A stretch of DNA of 13,158 bases from Clostridiaceae bacterium (GTDB lineage Bacteria; Bacillota; Clostridia; Acetivibrionales; DTU013), in NCBI GenBank assembly GCA_012799845.1, contig JAAZKL010000115.1:1-13158 (forward strand), read 5' to 3'. Positions within the stretch are counted from its first letter, which is position 1; the number at the start of each line of letters is the position of its first letter. The notes under the pieces are model-generated. The model saw only the letters and a list, made by a program, of their open reading frames with translations. It searched no databases and was not told where the DNA came from. Positions 1-6,639 of this stretch are shown here, one piece after another. A program made the position numbers and the translations under genes.

Positions 1-182
1 ATAAAGGTAATATCTGCCCTGCATTAAAGCAATATCTGCCCTGCACAAAAGCTAAATCTTCCCGCATAAAAGCAATATCTTACTGCACAAAAGTCAAATC
101 TATCCTGCCATTATAACCATAGCAAATCCGTTTCGCACAAAAGCTAAATCTTCCCTGCCATTATAACCAAAGCAACTCTGCC
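1..182. repeat. Degenerate 21-22 bp tandem repeat array
   Basis: About eight imperfect units run back to back and probably continue beyond the left edge. Units start near 1, 23, 45, 66, 87, 109, 137 and 159. Most are 21 or 22 bp, with an approximate consensus of A(T/C)AAAAGC(A/T)A(A/T)ATCT followed by a C-rich end finishing in TGC. The last four units also form a higher-order duplication of about 50 bp: 87-136 resembles 137-182, and both carry CTGCCATTATAACCA. There are no unique spacers, so this is not a CRISPR array. The array lies 3' of the ferredoxin gene and I see no coding frame through it. Its role is unknown. Confidence 0.8.
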
Positions 183-192
183 TTATAAATAA

Positions 193-238
193 ATAAGGAG
201 CCCTGCCTCAGCACTGATGCTGCTGCCTGACCCCTTAT
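193..238 (-). terminator. Possible terminator after the ferredoxin gene
   Basis: Just downstream of the ferredoxin stop, ATAAGG (193-198) can pair with CCTTAT (233-238), and an inner CAGCA/TGCTG stem (209-213 with 218-222) closes on a 4-nt loop. The middle of the structure does not pair well. On the minus strand the outer stem is followed by a T-rich tail, TTATTTATAA. The position fits the end of a transcription unit, but the interrupted stem makes this a weak call. Confidence 0.35.
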
Positions 239-249
239 CAGCTTACTGA

Positions 250-420
250 TTATACCTGCTTCGGTGCTTCGACCGGACAGACTTCTTCGCATGATCCACA
301 GTCGATGCATGCATCCTCGTCTATCTCATATTTGCTGTCCCCCTGTGAGATTGCTGAAACCGGGCATTCGGGTTCACATGCTCCACAGCTGATACAATCG
401 TCACTGATGCGGTATGCCAT
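250..420 (-). CDS. 2[4Fe-4S] ferredoxin
   Basis: This 56-aa protein is a bacterial-type ferredoxin, a soluble low-potential electron carrier that in anaerobes typically serves pyruvate:ferredoxin oxidoreductase, hydrogenase and related enzymes. Two complete cluster motifs are visible, CISCGACEPECP near residues 9-20 and CIDCGSCEEVCP near 38-49. Each has the CxxCxxCxxxCP spacing, and the protein is acidic, as is normal for the family. I start at the ATG at 420 rather than eight codons upstream, because AGGAGGTG lies 7 nt before it and the family begins MAYxI. The gene follows ricT with a 116-nt gap containing a possible extended -10 element. Either independent transcription or read-through from the long operon is possible. 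The partner enzyme cannot be told from this window. Confidence 0.95.
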   Translation of the reverse strand: MAYRISDDCISCGACEPECPVSAISQGDSKYEIDEDACIDCGSCEEVCPVEAPKQV

Positions 421-472
421 CAGAGTACACCTCCTAAAATACATTTTGCTTACCTACTAACAAACCTATATA

Positions 473-481
473 ATTTTATCA
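473..481 (-). promoter_or_regulatory. Possible extended -10 promoter for the ferredoxin gene
   Basis: On the minus strand the sequence reads TGATAAAAT, which is TG-n-TAAAAT, a one-mismatch extended -10 element. It lies 52 nt upstream of the ferredoxin start. A perfect TTGACA at 509-514 is 30 nt away, too far to be its -35 box. High expression of ferredoxin is common in clostridia, so an independent promoter is reasonable, but this is only a motif match. Confidence 0.35.
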
Positions 482-536
482 CCAAAGGCAGATAAAGAAA
501 ATACTTTTTGTCAATAATTCAGTAATTTCAGCGGAT

Positions 537-1415
537 TCAGTCCTCCAAGGCCTTCAATTCCTCTATTTCAACGTCTTCAATGTCGCATTCCTCCTGGAAG
601 GCAGCATCCTGTATGACCCTGATCTCACTGAACCTGTACGACCTCAGGTCCGTTTCATTATCCTTGTCCAGCTTTACTTTCGCTGTTTCCTTCAGGAGGT
701 ACCTTTCGATCACGACTCCCTGCCCGTCGGGCGTGTCGACGACAGCGCCGATTTTGGGCGCGTATTTTACGATATGGTCGTACGCCTCCTGCTCATATCT
801 CAGGCAGCACATCAGCCTTCCGCAGTTGCCTGATATCTTGGCCGGATTCAGCGACAGCCCCTGCTCCTTTGCCATTTTGATGGACACGGGCTGGAATTCG
901 CCAAGATGCGAGCAGCAGCACAGTTCCCTGCCGCATACACCGACGCCGCCCATCATCTTCGACTCATCCCTGACACCTATCTGCCGAAGTTCTATCCTCG
1001 TCTTGAAAACTGACGCCAGATCTTTTACCAGTTCCCTGAAGTCCACTCTTCCGTCAGCGGTAAAGTAGAACAGTATCTTGTTGTTGTCGAACGTGTATTC
1101 CACGTCTATAAGCTTCATTTCAAGGTTGTGGTCCCTGATCTTCTGAAGGCAGATGCCAAAAGCATCCTTTTCCTTTTTCCTGTTTTCCGCGGCATGCCTG
1201 ATATCATCCTCGGAAGCGATCCGCATCACTTTTTTGAGCGGAGCGACGATCTCCTCGTCCGTGACTTCGCGGGGCGGTATGACTACCTCGCCGAATTCCA
1301 CACCCCTGGCAGTCTCCACGATGACATTCATGCCTTTTTCTATCGGTAATTCATCAGGGTCGAAGTAATATATCTTCCCTGCCCTTTTAAACCTGACTCC
1401 TACAACTTTTACCAT
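537..1415 (-). CDS. ricT: RicT/YaaT, PSP1-domain protein
   Basis: The 292-aa protein matches the PSP1 (YaaT/RicT) family; B. subtilis YaaT is of similar length. RicT forms the RicA-RicF-RicT complex, which carries Fe-S clusters and promotes RNase Y-dependent mRNA processing, and in B. subtilis it affects sporulation, competence and biofilm formation. The diagnostic cysteine-rich core is intact: GVCGRELCCC at about residues 158-167 and GNCGRLMCC at 197-205, with cysteines at 161, 166-168, 198, 203 and 204 that are likely cluster ligands. An acidic tail ends the protein. The ATG at 1415 has GGGAGG 7 nt upstream. The gene lies 58 nt downstream of holB, as in B. subtilis (holB-yaaT), so it is probably the penultimate gene of the operon. 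RicA and RicF genes are not in the window. Confidence 0.95.
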   Translation of the reverse strand: MVKVVGVRFKRAGKIYYFDPDELPIEKGMNVIVETARGVEFGEVVIPPREVTDEEIVAPLKKVMRIASEDDIRHAAENRKKEKDAFGICLQKIRDHNLEMKLIDVEYTFDNNKILFYFTADGRVDFRELVKDLASVFKTRIELRQIGVRDESKMMGGVGVCGRELCCCSHLGEFQPVSIKMAKEQGLSLNPAKISGNCGRLMCCLRYEQEAYDHIVKYAPKIGAVVDTPDGQGVVIERYLLKETAKVKLDKDNETDLRSYRFSEIRVIQDAAFQEECDIEDVEIEELKALED

Positions 1416-1473
1416 TCAACGTCCTCCCATGGTTTATCCTGCGGTCTTTGCCACGCAGTTTCGTCCCTGTGTT

Positions 1474-2466
1474 TTATCCTTTTTTATTCTGCCCCTGCAG
1501 TTTTATCAACAGCCAGTCCACCGCCAGCTGATAATTCGCATGCTGTCTCAAAGCTCCCCTGACAGCCCCGACGGCTTCTATGCATTCGATGATCCTGCTG
1601 CTCCGACAGTTACGGGCATTATTCAATATAATATCTTTTTTATCTGAATTTATCAACATGCTTTCGCCGCATTCTTTTGCAGCGAGCAGATCCCGGTAGT
1701 ATACCAGCATTATGTCCAGCAGCACATCGATATTATCCCTGTTATCCTCAAGAAAAGCAGTCAGTTCAAAAATGTCCTTCGTCCTGCCTGAGCTGACGCC
1801 GGGCAGCAGATCGAACAACCGGTCCCGCAGCATCGAAAACTCACTGGACTCAGCCAGCTTCAGCGCTTGTCCGATATTGCCGTCTGCATAGCCGGCTATG
1901 AGTTCCAGTACATGCCTGCTGCCGCCGATCCTGGCCCTCAGCGCCTGCATCACCTGGTCACGGGTGTATTTCCTGAGTTGCATGTGCAGCGCCCTCGAAC
2001 GTACTGTTTCCAGCAGGCTCTCATAATTTGTGGTGAGGAGGATTACAACGACGTATGACGGAGGTTCTTCAAATGTTTTGAGAAGGCAGTTCTGAGCCTG
2101 TACCGTCATTTTTACGGCGTCTTCCACGATATATACCTTTCGCCTGGAATACATAGGCCTGAGCACGGCGTCGCCTTGGATCGCCCGTATCTGGTCCACG
2201 CCTATACTGGAACCGTCGGCATTGACGCTGATGAGATCAGGATTGGTTCCGTTCTCAATAAGAAGGCAGGCTCTGCACCTGCCGCATGTGGCTCCGTCAT
2301 GCGGGTCGTCGCATAACAGCAGCCCGGCAAAGATCCTTGCTATAGTTTTTTTGCCGATCCCCTGCGGTCCTGAAAAAATATATGCATGACTGACCCTGTC
2401 CTCGGATAGCGACCGTTTCAGGTTTTCGATTACTTCCCTCTGGCCTGTTATCTTATTAAAATCCAT
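1474..2466 (-). CDS. holB: DNA polymerase III subunit delta' (clamp loader)
   Basis: The 330-aa protein is the delta' subunit of the clamp loader, which works with DnaX and HolA to place the sliding clamp on DNA. It has a P-loop GPQGIGKKT at about residues 33-41. A zinc-binding cysteine set follows at C52, C61, C64 and C67. The Walker B-like VEDAVKM lies near 114-120 and a sensor-1 SRA near 157-159. The open frame extends 75 codons further upstream, to 2691, through a 27-bp repeat. I choose the ATG at 2466 because AGGGAG sits 6 nt before it and family members begin MDFxxIxGQ. Its place between yaaR and yaaT is the B. subtilis order. The upstream extension, if translated, would add repeated hydrophobic RIIILPGIV units. 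Confidence 0.95.
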   Translation of the reverse strand: MDFNKITGQREVIENLKRSLSEDRVSHAYIFSGPQGIGKKTIARIFAGLLLCDDPHDGATCGRCRACLLIENGTNPDLISVNADGSSIGVDQIRAIQGDAVLRPMYSRRKVYIVEDAVKMTVQAQNCLLKTFEEPPSYVVVILLTTNYESLLETVRSRALHMQLRKYTRDQVMQALRARIGGSRHVLELIAGYADGNIGQALKLAESSEFSMLRDRLFDLLPGVSSGRTKDIFELTAFLEDNRDNIDVLLDIMLVYYRDLLAAKECGESMLINSDKKDIILNNARNCRSSRIIECIEAVGAVRGALRQHANYQLAVDWLLIKLQGQNKKG

Positions 2467-2472
2467 CTGTTG

Positions 2473-2478
2473 CTCCCT
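2473..2478 (-). promoter_or_regulatory. Ribosome binding site that fixes the holB start
   Basis: AGGGAG on the minus strand lies 6 nt before the ATG at 2466. No comparable site precedes the alternative ATG at 2691, although that codon overlaps the yaaR stop as ATGA. This site is the main reason for calling the short form of HolB. Confidence 0.7.
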
Positions 2479-2494
2479 GAATTTATTTCTCCAC

Positions 2495-2629
2495 GGTAAA
2501 ATGATGATCCGGACGATCCCCGGTAAAATGATGATCCGGACGATCCCCGGTAAAATGATGATCCGGACGCTCCCTTGTAAAATGTCGATCCGGTTGATCC
2601 CTTGAAAATGATGGCCCGGCAACGCTCCG
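2495..2629. repeat. 27-bp tandem repeat, about five copies, upstream of holB
   Basis: Units 2495-2521 and 2522-2548 are identical. The unit at 2549-2575 is nearly identical, 2576-2602 is diverged, and a decayed unit follows at 2603-2629. The plus-strand unit begins GGTAAAATGATGATCCGG and ends ACGATCCCC. Since 27 is a multiple of three, minus-strand frames stay open through it: the holB frame reads repeated RIIILPGIV, and another reads GSSGSSFYR. Each unit contains the palindrome TCCGGA. The array fills most of the gap between the yaaR stop and the holB start. The identical copies at the holB-proximal end suggest recent expansion. Confidence 0.9.
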
Positions 2630-2687
2630 GGCGATACATGACTTGTCGCAGTCCCAGGCATATGACCGGATTCTGATCGTCCGCGGA

Positions 2688-3140
2688 TCATGTGAAAAGA
2701 TCCAGTATCAGTCCCCTGATGTCTGCAAGACGCTGGAGCAGCCTTATATTTTCCTTCTCTCCCTGCAGAATATCCTGCGTGAGCTGTTCCAGTTCTTCGT
2801 TTATATTCCTGACTATCGCGAAGACCCTGTGCCTGCCCCGCCTGTCCAGCAGGCTCCTTTTTGAAAACTTCTTCGAATTGCCGATGGCCAGATCGAGAAA
2901 TTCAGCTATCAGCTTCTTATATATCTTAAGTTCACGTATGTCTACTCTTTCCGCAAGCCTTTCGCCCTGTGCGATGATCTCCTCCACGAGGCTCTTCAGA
3001 TGCTCTTCGTAATTGGCGTCTTCCGCCTGTTTTAGCCGGTTCCTGAATTCACCGCGCTTGCCCGGCTTTACTTTTTTCTCGTCTTTGACAGGCAGCCCTG
3101 ACAGGCCTGCCGCGTTGCTGAGGGTATCACTTATTTTCAA
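2688..3140 (-). CDS. yaaR: YaaR family protein (DUF327)
   Basis: This 150-aa, mostly helical, charged protein matches the DUF327/YaaR family. The characteristic stretch is present: QGERLAERVDIRELKIYK at about residues 57-74, then KFSKRSLLDRRGRHRVF, NINEELEQLTQDIL, and a C-terminal DIRGLILDLFT. Its biochemical role is not established. It is consistently found between yaaQ and holB. The start is a TTG at 3140 with GGGAGG about 6 nt upstream; there is no nearby ATG that would keep the family N-terminus. It follows darA by 32 nt. Its TGA stop overlaps an ATG at 2691 as ATGA, which opens the long holB reading frame. No signal peptide or membrane segment is visible. Confidence 0.9.
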   Translation of the reverse strand: MKISDTLSNAAGLSGLPVKDEKKVKPGKRGEFRNRLKQAEDANYEEHLKSLVEEIIAQGERLAERVDIRELKIYKKLIAEFLDLAIGNSKKFSKRSLLDRRGRHRVFAIVRNINEELEQLTQDILQGEKENIRLLQRLADIRGLILDLFT

Positions 3141-3172
3141 GATATACCTCCCGCAAGATCCCGGGAACGGAT

Positions 3173-3502
3173 CTATGCTTTTTCAAACCGGTCCACATCC
3201 AGAACGAATATGGTCGCGCCTCCTACGACCACTTCCACCGGGTAGGGTATGAACATTCCCCCGACTCCATTGGGCGTCATGTTGGAATTGATGACCTGTT
3301 TCCTGCTCTTGGACTTTTTCTTGATGACCTCGATAACAGCGTCAAGGTTCTCTTCGTCAACACCTACCAGCAGCGTGGTATTCCCAGCCTTAAGAAACCC
3401 GCCGCTGGAACAGAGCTTTGTCACGCTGAACCCGTTTCTGTTCAGTTCTTCCATTACCTTCGGACCGTCTTCGTCATGGACGATAGCCAACACAAGTTTC
3501 AT
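3173..3502 (-). CDS. darA: Cyclic-di-AMP receptor DarA/PstA (YaaQ)
   Basis: The 109-aa protein belongs to the PII-like cyclic-di-AMP receptor family, called DarA (YaaQ) in B. subtilis and PstA in Listeria and Staphylococcus. Members form trimers that bind c-di-AMP between subunits; the downstream output is unknown. It matches end to end: MKLVLAIVxDxD at the N-terminus, VTKLCSSGGFLKAGNTTLLVGV at about residues 27-48 (the ligand-contacting glycine region), and FIPYPVEVVVGGATIFVLDVDRF near the C-terminus. The length equals the family norm. The ATG at 3502 is preceded by a GAGGAGG-type site. It lies 34 nt after tmk and 32 nt before yaaR. That order is shared with B. subtilis and implies co-expression with dTMP kinase. 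A diadenylate cyclase is not in the window. Confidence 0.95.
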   Translation of the reverse strand: MKLVLAIVHDEDGPKVMEELNRNGFSVTKLCSSGGFLKAGNTTLLVGVDEENLDAVIEVIKKKSKSRKQVINSNMTPNGVGGMFIPYPVEVVVGGATIFVLDVDRFEKA

Positions 3503-3536
3503 TTTCAGCCCTCCTCACCAAAATACATGCATCATA

Positions 3537-4175
3537 TCAAACCTCTCTGACAAAGCCGAGAGCCATATCCAACTGCCGACGTACATCTTCCCACACTTCG
3601 TCCACAGACCTGGATGCATCAATGGTTTTTATCCGTTCGGGGTTTTCCTTTGCAAGCTGCCTGTAACCGTGATAAACCCTGCGGTGGAATTCCATCTGTT
3701 CGTTTTCTATCCTGTCGCCGTTCGCCGCATTCATCCTTCTTCTGAGCCCTATCTCGGGTACCAGGTCGAAGAAGAATGTTATGTCAGGCATCGTATTATT
3801 TATGGCCAGACTCGTGATCTTCTTCAGCATCTCCATGTCAAGCCCTCTTCCGTAACCCTGGTATGCATAGAACGAATCGATATACCGGTCGCATATCACC
3901 GTTTCGCAGTTTGCAATGGCAGGCCTGATCACCTGCTCCACCAACTGTGCGCGGGCTGCGGAATACAGCATCAACTCCGTAATGCTGTGCATTTCGGTGA
4001 AAGCGGGATCCAGGATGATGGAACGGATATTCTCGCTGATGCGTGTTCCACCGGGCTCTCTTGTCAGAATGACCCTGCATCCCAGAGAAGAAAGGTAATC
4101 TACTATGTTTGTGATCTGCGTCGTTTTGCCGCAGCCGTCAGTGCCTTCTACCGTGACAAACAGTCCTCTTTTCAT
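3537..4175 (-). CDS. tmk: Thymidylate kinase
   Basis: The 212-aa enzyme phosphorylates dTMP to dTDP with ATP, an essential step in dTTP supply. The P-loop EGTDGCGKTT is at residues 10-19, the substrate-binding TREPGGT at 38-44, and the DRY motif at 96-98, followed by SFYAYQGYGRG. A lid region RRRMNAANGDRIE lies near 150-162. Length is typical. An in-frame GTG exists three codons upstream at 4184, but the GGGGG Shine-Dalgarno-like run is only 2 nt from it. The ATG at 4175 is 11 nt away and gives the family N-terminus MKxGxFxxxEG. The gene starts 87 nt after the yaaO-like gene, and a possible promoter lies in that gap. Confidence 0.96.
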   Translation of the reverse strand: MKRGLFVTVEGTDGCGKTTQITNIVDYLSSLGCRVILTREPGGTRISENIRSIILDPAFTEMHSITELMLYSAARAQLVEQVIRPAIANCETVICDRYIDSFYAYQGYGRGLDMEMLKKITSLAINNTMPDITFFFDLVPEIGLRRRMNAANGDRIENEQMEFHRRVYHGYRQLAKENPERIKTIDASRSVDEVWEDVRRQLDMALGFVREV

Positions 4176-4225
4176 ATGGCACACATCCCCCTGATCATTT
4201 CGCCGGCACTACTCCATTCAATTAC

Positions 4226-4255
4226 ATTATACCCCATTACAGCATACGTTGCCAT
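4226..4255 (-). promoter_or_regulatory. Possible internal promoter before tmk
   Basis: A perfect TATAAT (4226-4231) stands 18 nt downstream of ATGGCA (4250-4255), which matches TTGACA at four of six positions. It lies in the 87-nt gap between the decarboxylase-like gene and tmk. It could give the essential tmk-to-ricT block its own transcription besides read-through from the operon promoter. Confidence 0.45.
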
Positions 4256-4262
4256 ATCCGAT

Positions 4263-5792
4263 TTATTTCCTGCATAAAACCAGGACCGTTCCATCCTTAT
4301 CTATCCCGTGGACTTTACCGCCTGCCCCCGCCACATCCGTTATGAATTCCACAGCTTCCCGGGTGATCACTTCACCGGGGCATATGAGGGCTGTTCCCGG
4401 GGGATACGGCGATATGACACATTTGCTTATCCTCCCGGCTGCATCCTCCAGCTTTACTCTTTCCGCATCCGCGCTCATTATGTCCCGGCAGCCGGAACGT
4501 CCATTGCGGGCGGACTCTATCTGACGCTTCAGGAGAGCAGTGTACGTCTGCCCGAGATCAGGCAGGCCCTGTGTACGATCCCGCCCTTTGGCACAGCAGG
4601 CCTCACCGGCCCCGGCACATGGCCGCCGCTGCAAATCAATAAGTGCGTCGAACAGCCTGCCGATCGATCCGGGGCTGTCAGCCGCTGTACTGATGAAGAC
4701 CACGTTGGACAAATCCGACATCTCAGCCTGTATGCTATACCTGTTCCTCAACAGCTTCTCCGCTTCGTAACCTGTCATACCAAGGCGTGATACGTTCACT
4801 GTAATTCTTGTGGGGTCATGGTCAAAACCGGGGACTGCCGTTCCGTCGAGCAGCCGCAGGGCACTGCCGTCAAGCCTGCCCCTGTTTGCCTGTATGGAGC
4901 CCAGGAGCCTGTCCAGTAATTCCTTCCCCTGCTTCTGCATTATTTCCCTCGCCATGTCAAGAAATGCCATTATTATGAATGACGGGCTGGTGGTCTGGTA
5001 TATGTTGAGGAAGTAATCGACCCTTTCGGGATCGACCCTGTCGGACCCGATATGCAGATATGCCCCCTGCGTGAAAGCAGGCAGCGTTTTGTGCGCACTC
5101 TGCACGCATATGTCCGCGCCGGCTTCAAGAGCAGATGCCGGCAGCCTTTTATTGAAGGTGAAGTGAGGGCCGTGGGCTTCATCCACGATGAGGACCCTGC
5201 CATGGTTATGCACGATGTGGGCAATTTTCCTGATATCGCAGCATAGACCGTAATAGCTGGGTCTTGTTATCAGGACTGCCGGAGCGTCGGGTGCATCGGC
5301 AAGCGCTTTTTCCACATCATCCGGAGTGATGCCGGTGCTGATGCGGAATTCGTCCGAATATCCGGGCAGGATATAATATGGGGAAACGCCGGCCATTAGC
5401 ATGCCGTTGACCACAGAACCATGGCAGTCCCTGCAAGTGATGAGGCGCTGTCCCGGCCTGCATGCCGCCGCTATCGCCGCGTGGAGTCCCCCGGTGCTGC
5501 CGTTGACTACGAACCGGCTCGTTTTCGCCCCAAATGCGGACGCAGCCAGTTCCTGTGCCTCCTTCAGCACGCCTTCCGGCCTGTGGAGATCGTCTGTACC
5601 GGGTATTTCGGTCAGATCCAGTTTTTCGATTTCTGAAAGAAAGATGCCAGGGATGCCTGATCCGAGCTTGTGGCCAGGCATATGGAACGGAATCGTCCCC
5701 GAAGCCGAATATGACTTCAGGGCGTTGTAAACAGGCGTGTTCCAGTCAAATGAAGTTCGGTTCGTTTCAGACTTCATTCCTGTTTTTTTCAT
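4263..5792 (-). CDS. yaaO: Orn/Lys/Arg decarboxylase family protein (YaaO-like)
   Basis: The 509-aa protein is a fold-type I PLP enzyme of the Orn/Lys/Arg decarboxylase family, close in layout to B. subtilis YaaO and SpeA. The N-terminal signature FHMPGHK is at residues 36-42. VVNGSTGGLHAA, which contacts the cofactor phosphate, is at about 95-106. DEAHG with the pyridine-binding Asp is at 204-208, and QSAHKTLPAFTQGA places the Schiff-base lysine at K235. The C-terminal substrate-binding domain ends with a YPPGTALICPGE motif. The substrate (arginine, lysine, ornithine or other) cannot be read from sequence. The ATG at 5792 has AAGGA 7 nt upstream and overlaps the coaX 3' end by 26 bp, so the two are likely coupled. 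Its position directly before tmk copies B. subtilis. Confidence 0.9.
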   Translation of the reverse strand: MKKTGMKSETNRTSFDWNTPVYNALKSYSASGTIPFHMPGHKLGSGIPGIFLSEIEKLDLTEIPGTDDLHRPEGVLKEAQELAASAFGAKTSRFVVNGSTGGLHAAIAAACRPGQRLITCRDCHGSVVNGMLMAGVSPYYILPGYSDEFRISTGITPDDVEKALADAPDAPAVLITRPSYYGLCCDIRKIAHIVHNHGRVLIVDEAHGPHFTFNKRLPASALEAGADICVQSAHKTLPAFTQGAYLHIGSDRVDPERVDYFLNIYQTTSPSFIIMAFLDMAREIMQKQGKELLDRLLGSIQANRGRLDGSALRLLDGTAVPGFDHDPTRITVNVSRLGMTGYEAEKLLRNRYSIQAEMSDLSNVVFISTAADSPGSIGRLFDALIDLQRRPCAGAGEACCAKGRDRTQGLPDLGQTYTALLKRQIESARNGRSGCRDIMSADAERVKLEDAAGRISKCVISPYPPGTALICPGEVITREAVEFITDVAGAGGKVHGIDKDGTVLVLCRK

Positions 5793-6543
5793 ATATGATC
5801 CTTAAGCCTTCCAGGACAAGACGGCCGTTGACTTCGTCGATGGTCTCGGCCTCCGGTGCAATGAATTTGGCCAGTCCGCCCGTGGCTATGACTTTTATAT
5901 TTTCTTCGTTCATTTCCTGCTTGATCTTATTTACTAGATGGTTCACCTGTCCCACATATCCGTGGAATATTCCGGACTGCATACCGACTGCGGTGTTGCG
6001 GCCTATCGCCGTCCCATGCTTGGCCAGATCTATCTTGGGCAGCTTGGCTGTCCTCTGGTACAGCGCCTCCGCGGAAATCAGGATGCCTGGGCAGATGGCG
6101 CCTCCAAGGAATTCGCCTTTCGACGATATGGCGTTGAATGTGGTGGCAGTGCCGAAATCCACAACGATCGCAGGACCTCCGTAGATCTCGTAAGCGGCCA
6201 CTGCGTTGGCTATCCTGTCCGCTCCGAGTTCACGCGGGTTCTCGTACTTTATGTTGATGCCCGTCTTTATGCCGGGGCCGGTGATGATAGGTTTCTTCTT
6301 CAGGTATTTTTCAATGGCATGCTCAAAAGAAAACATTATCGGCGGCACGACAGATGATATTACGACGGCCTCTATATCAGAAATACTGAGTTTTTCATAG
6401 TTGAAAAAATTGATGAAATACATGCCGAATTCGTCAGCAGTCCACCCTCTGTTGGTAGCCAGCTTCCAGTGGGCTGTCAGCTTCTTTCCTTCATATACTC
6501 CAAAACGCATGTTGGTATTTCCTACATTTATCGCAAGCAGCAA
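5767..6543 (-). CDS. coaX: Type III pantothenate kinase
   Basis: The 258-aa protein phosphorylates pantothenate, the first step of CoA synthesis. CoaX is an ASKHA-fold enzyme that usually needs a monovalent cation and is not feedback-inhibited by CoA. Family blocks seen are VGNTN at 7-11, SSVVPPIM near 63-70, the substrate/catalytic GADRIANAVAA near 107-117, VVDFGTATT near 127-135, GGAICPG near 147-153 and ATGGLA near the C-terminus. The open frame begins further upstream, but I choose the TTG at 6543. GGAGG lies 8 nt before it and it gives the family-standard MLLAI start and length. One oddity: residue 6, normally Asp in the DxGNT motif, is Asn (codon AAT). The other two conserved Asp residues, about D109 and D129, are intact. 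The stop overlaps the next gene by 26 bp. Confidence 0.95.
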   Translation of the reverse strand: MLLAINVGNTNMRFGVYEGKKLTAHWKLATNRGWTADEFGMYFINFFNYEKLSISDIEAVVISSVVPPIMFSFEHAIEKYLKKKPIITGPGIKTGINIKYENPRELGADRIANAVAAYEIYGGPAIVVDFGTATTFNAISSKGEFLGGAICPGILISAEALYQRTAKLPKIDLAKHGTAIGRNTAVGMQSGIFHGYVGQVNHLVNKIKQEMNEENIKVIATGGLAKFIAPEAETIDEVNGRLVLEGLRIIYEKNRNEV

Positions 6544-6551
6544 ATCATTCG

Positions 6552-6556
6552 CCTCC
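6552..6556 (-). promoter_or_regulatory. Ribosome binding site that fixes the coaX TTG start
   Basis: GGAGG on the minus strand ends 8 nt before the TTG at 6543. This selects the canonical MLLAI N-terminus over the longer open frame beginning at a TTG at 6573, which has no such site and would add ten residues absent from the family. Confidence 0.8.
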
Positions 6557-6639
6557 AAACAGGCATCACGCAAACCAGTGGTAATGTTCCCGATGTTGCC
6601 TCATTTGCCTCTGTAATTCCCGGCCTGCAGGGCAGGATC

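Noticed and set aside
1..182. Repeat array as a possible CRISPR
   Set aside because: Units abut each other, drift in sequence and have no unique spacers; no cas genes are present.
509..514. Perfect TTGACA as the -35 box of a ferredoxin promoter
   Set aside because: No -10-like hexamer lies 16-18 nt downstream; the nearest good candidate is 30 nt away.
2448..2639. 63-codon minus-strand frame with GSSGSSFYR repeats
   Set aside because: It has no ribosome site, is created by the 27-bp DNA repeat, and runs out of frame into holB. A leader peptide cannot be excluded but is unsupported.
4176..4184. GTG start for tmk
   Set aside because: The GGGGG run is only 2 nt away, and the ATG at 4175 gives the normal family N-terminus.
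3249..4277. Long plus-strand open frame opposite darA and tmk
   Set aside because: It is antisense to two well-supported genes and its translation has no recognisable family features.
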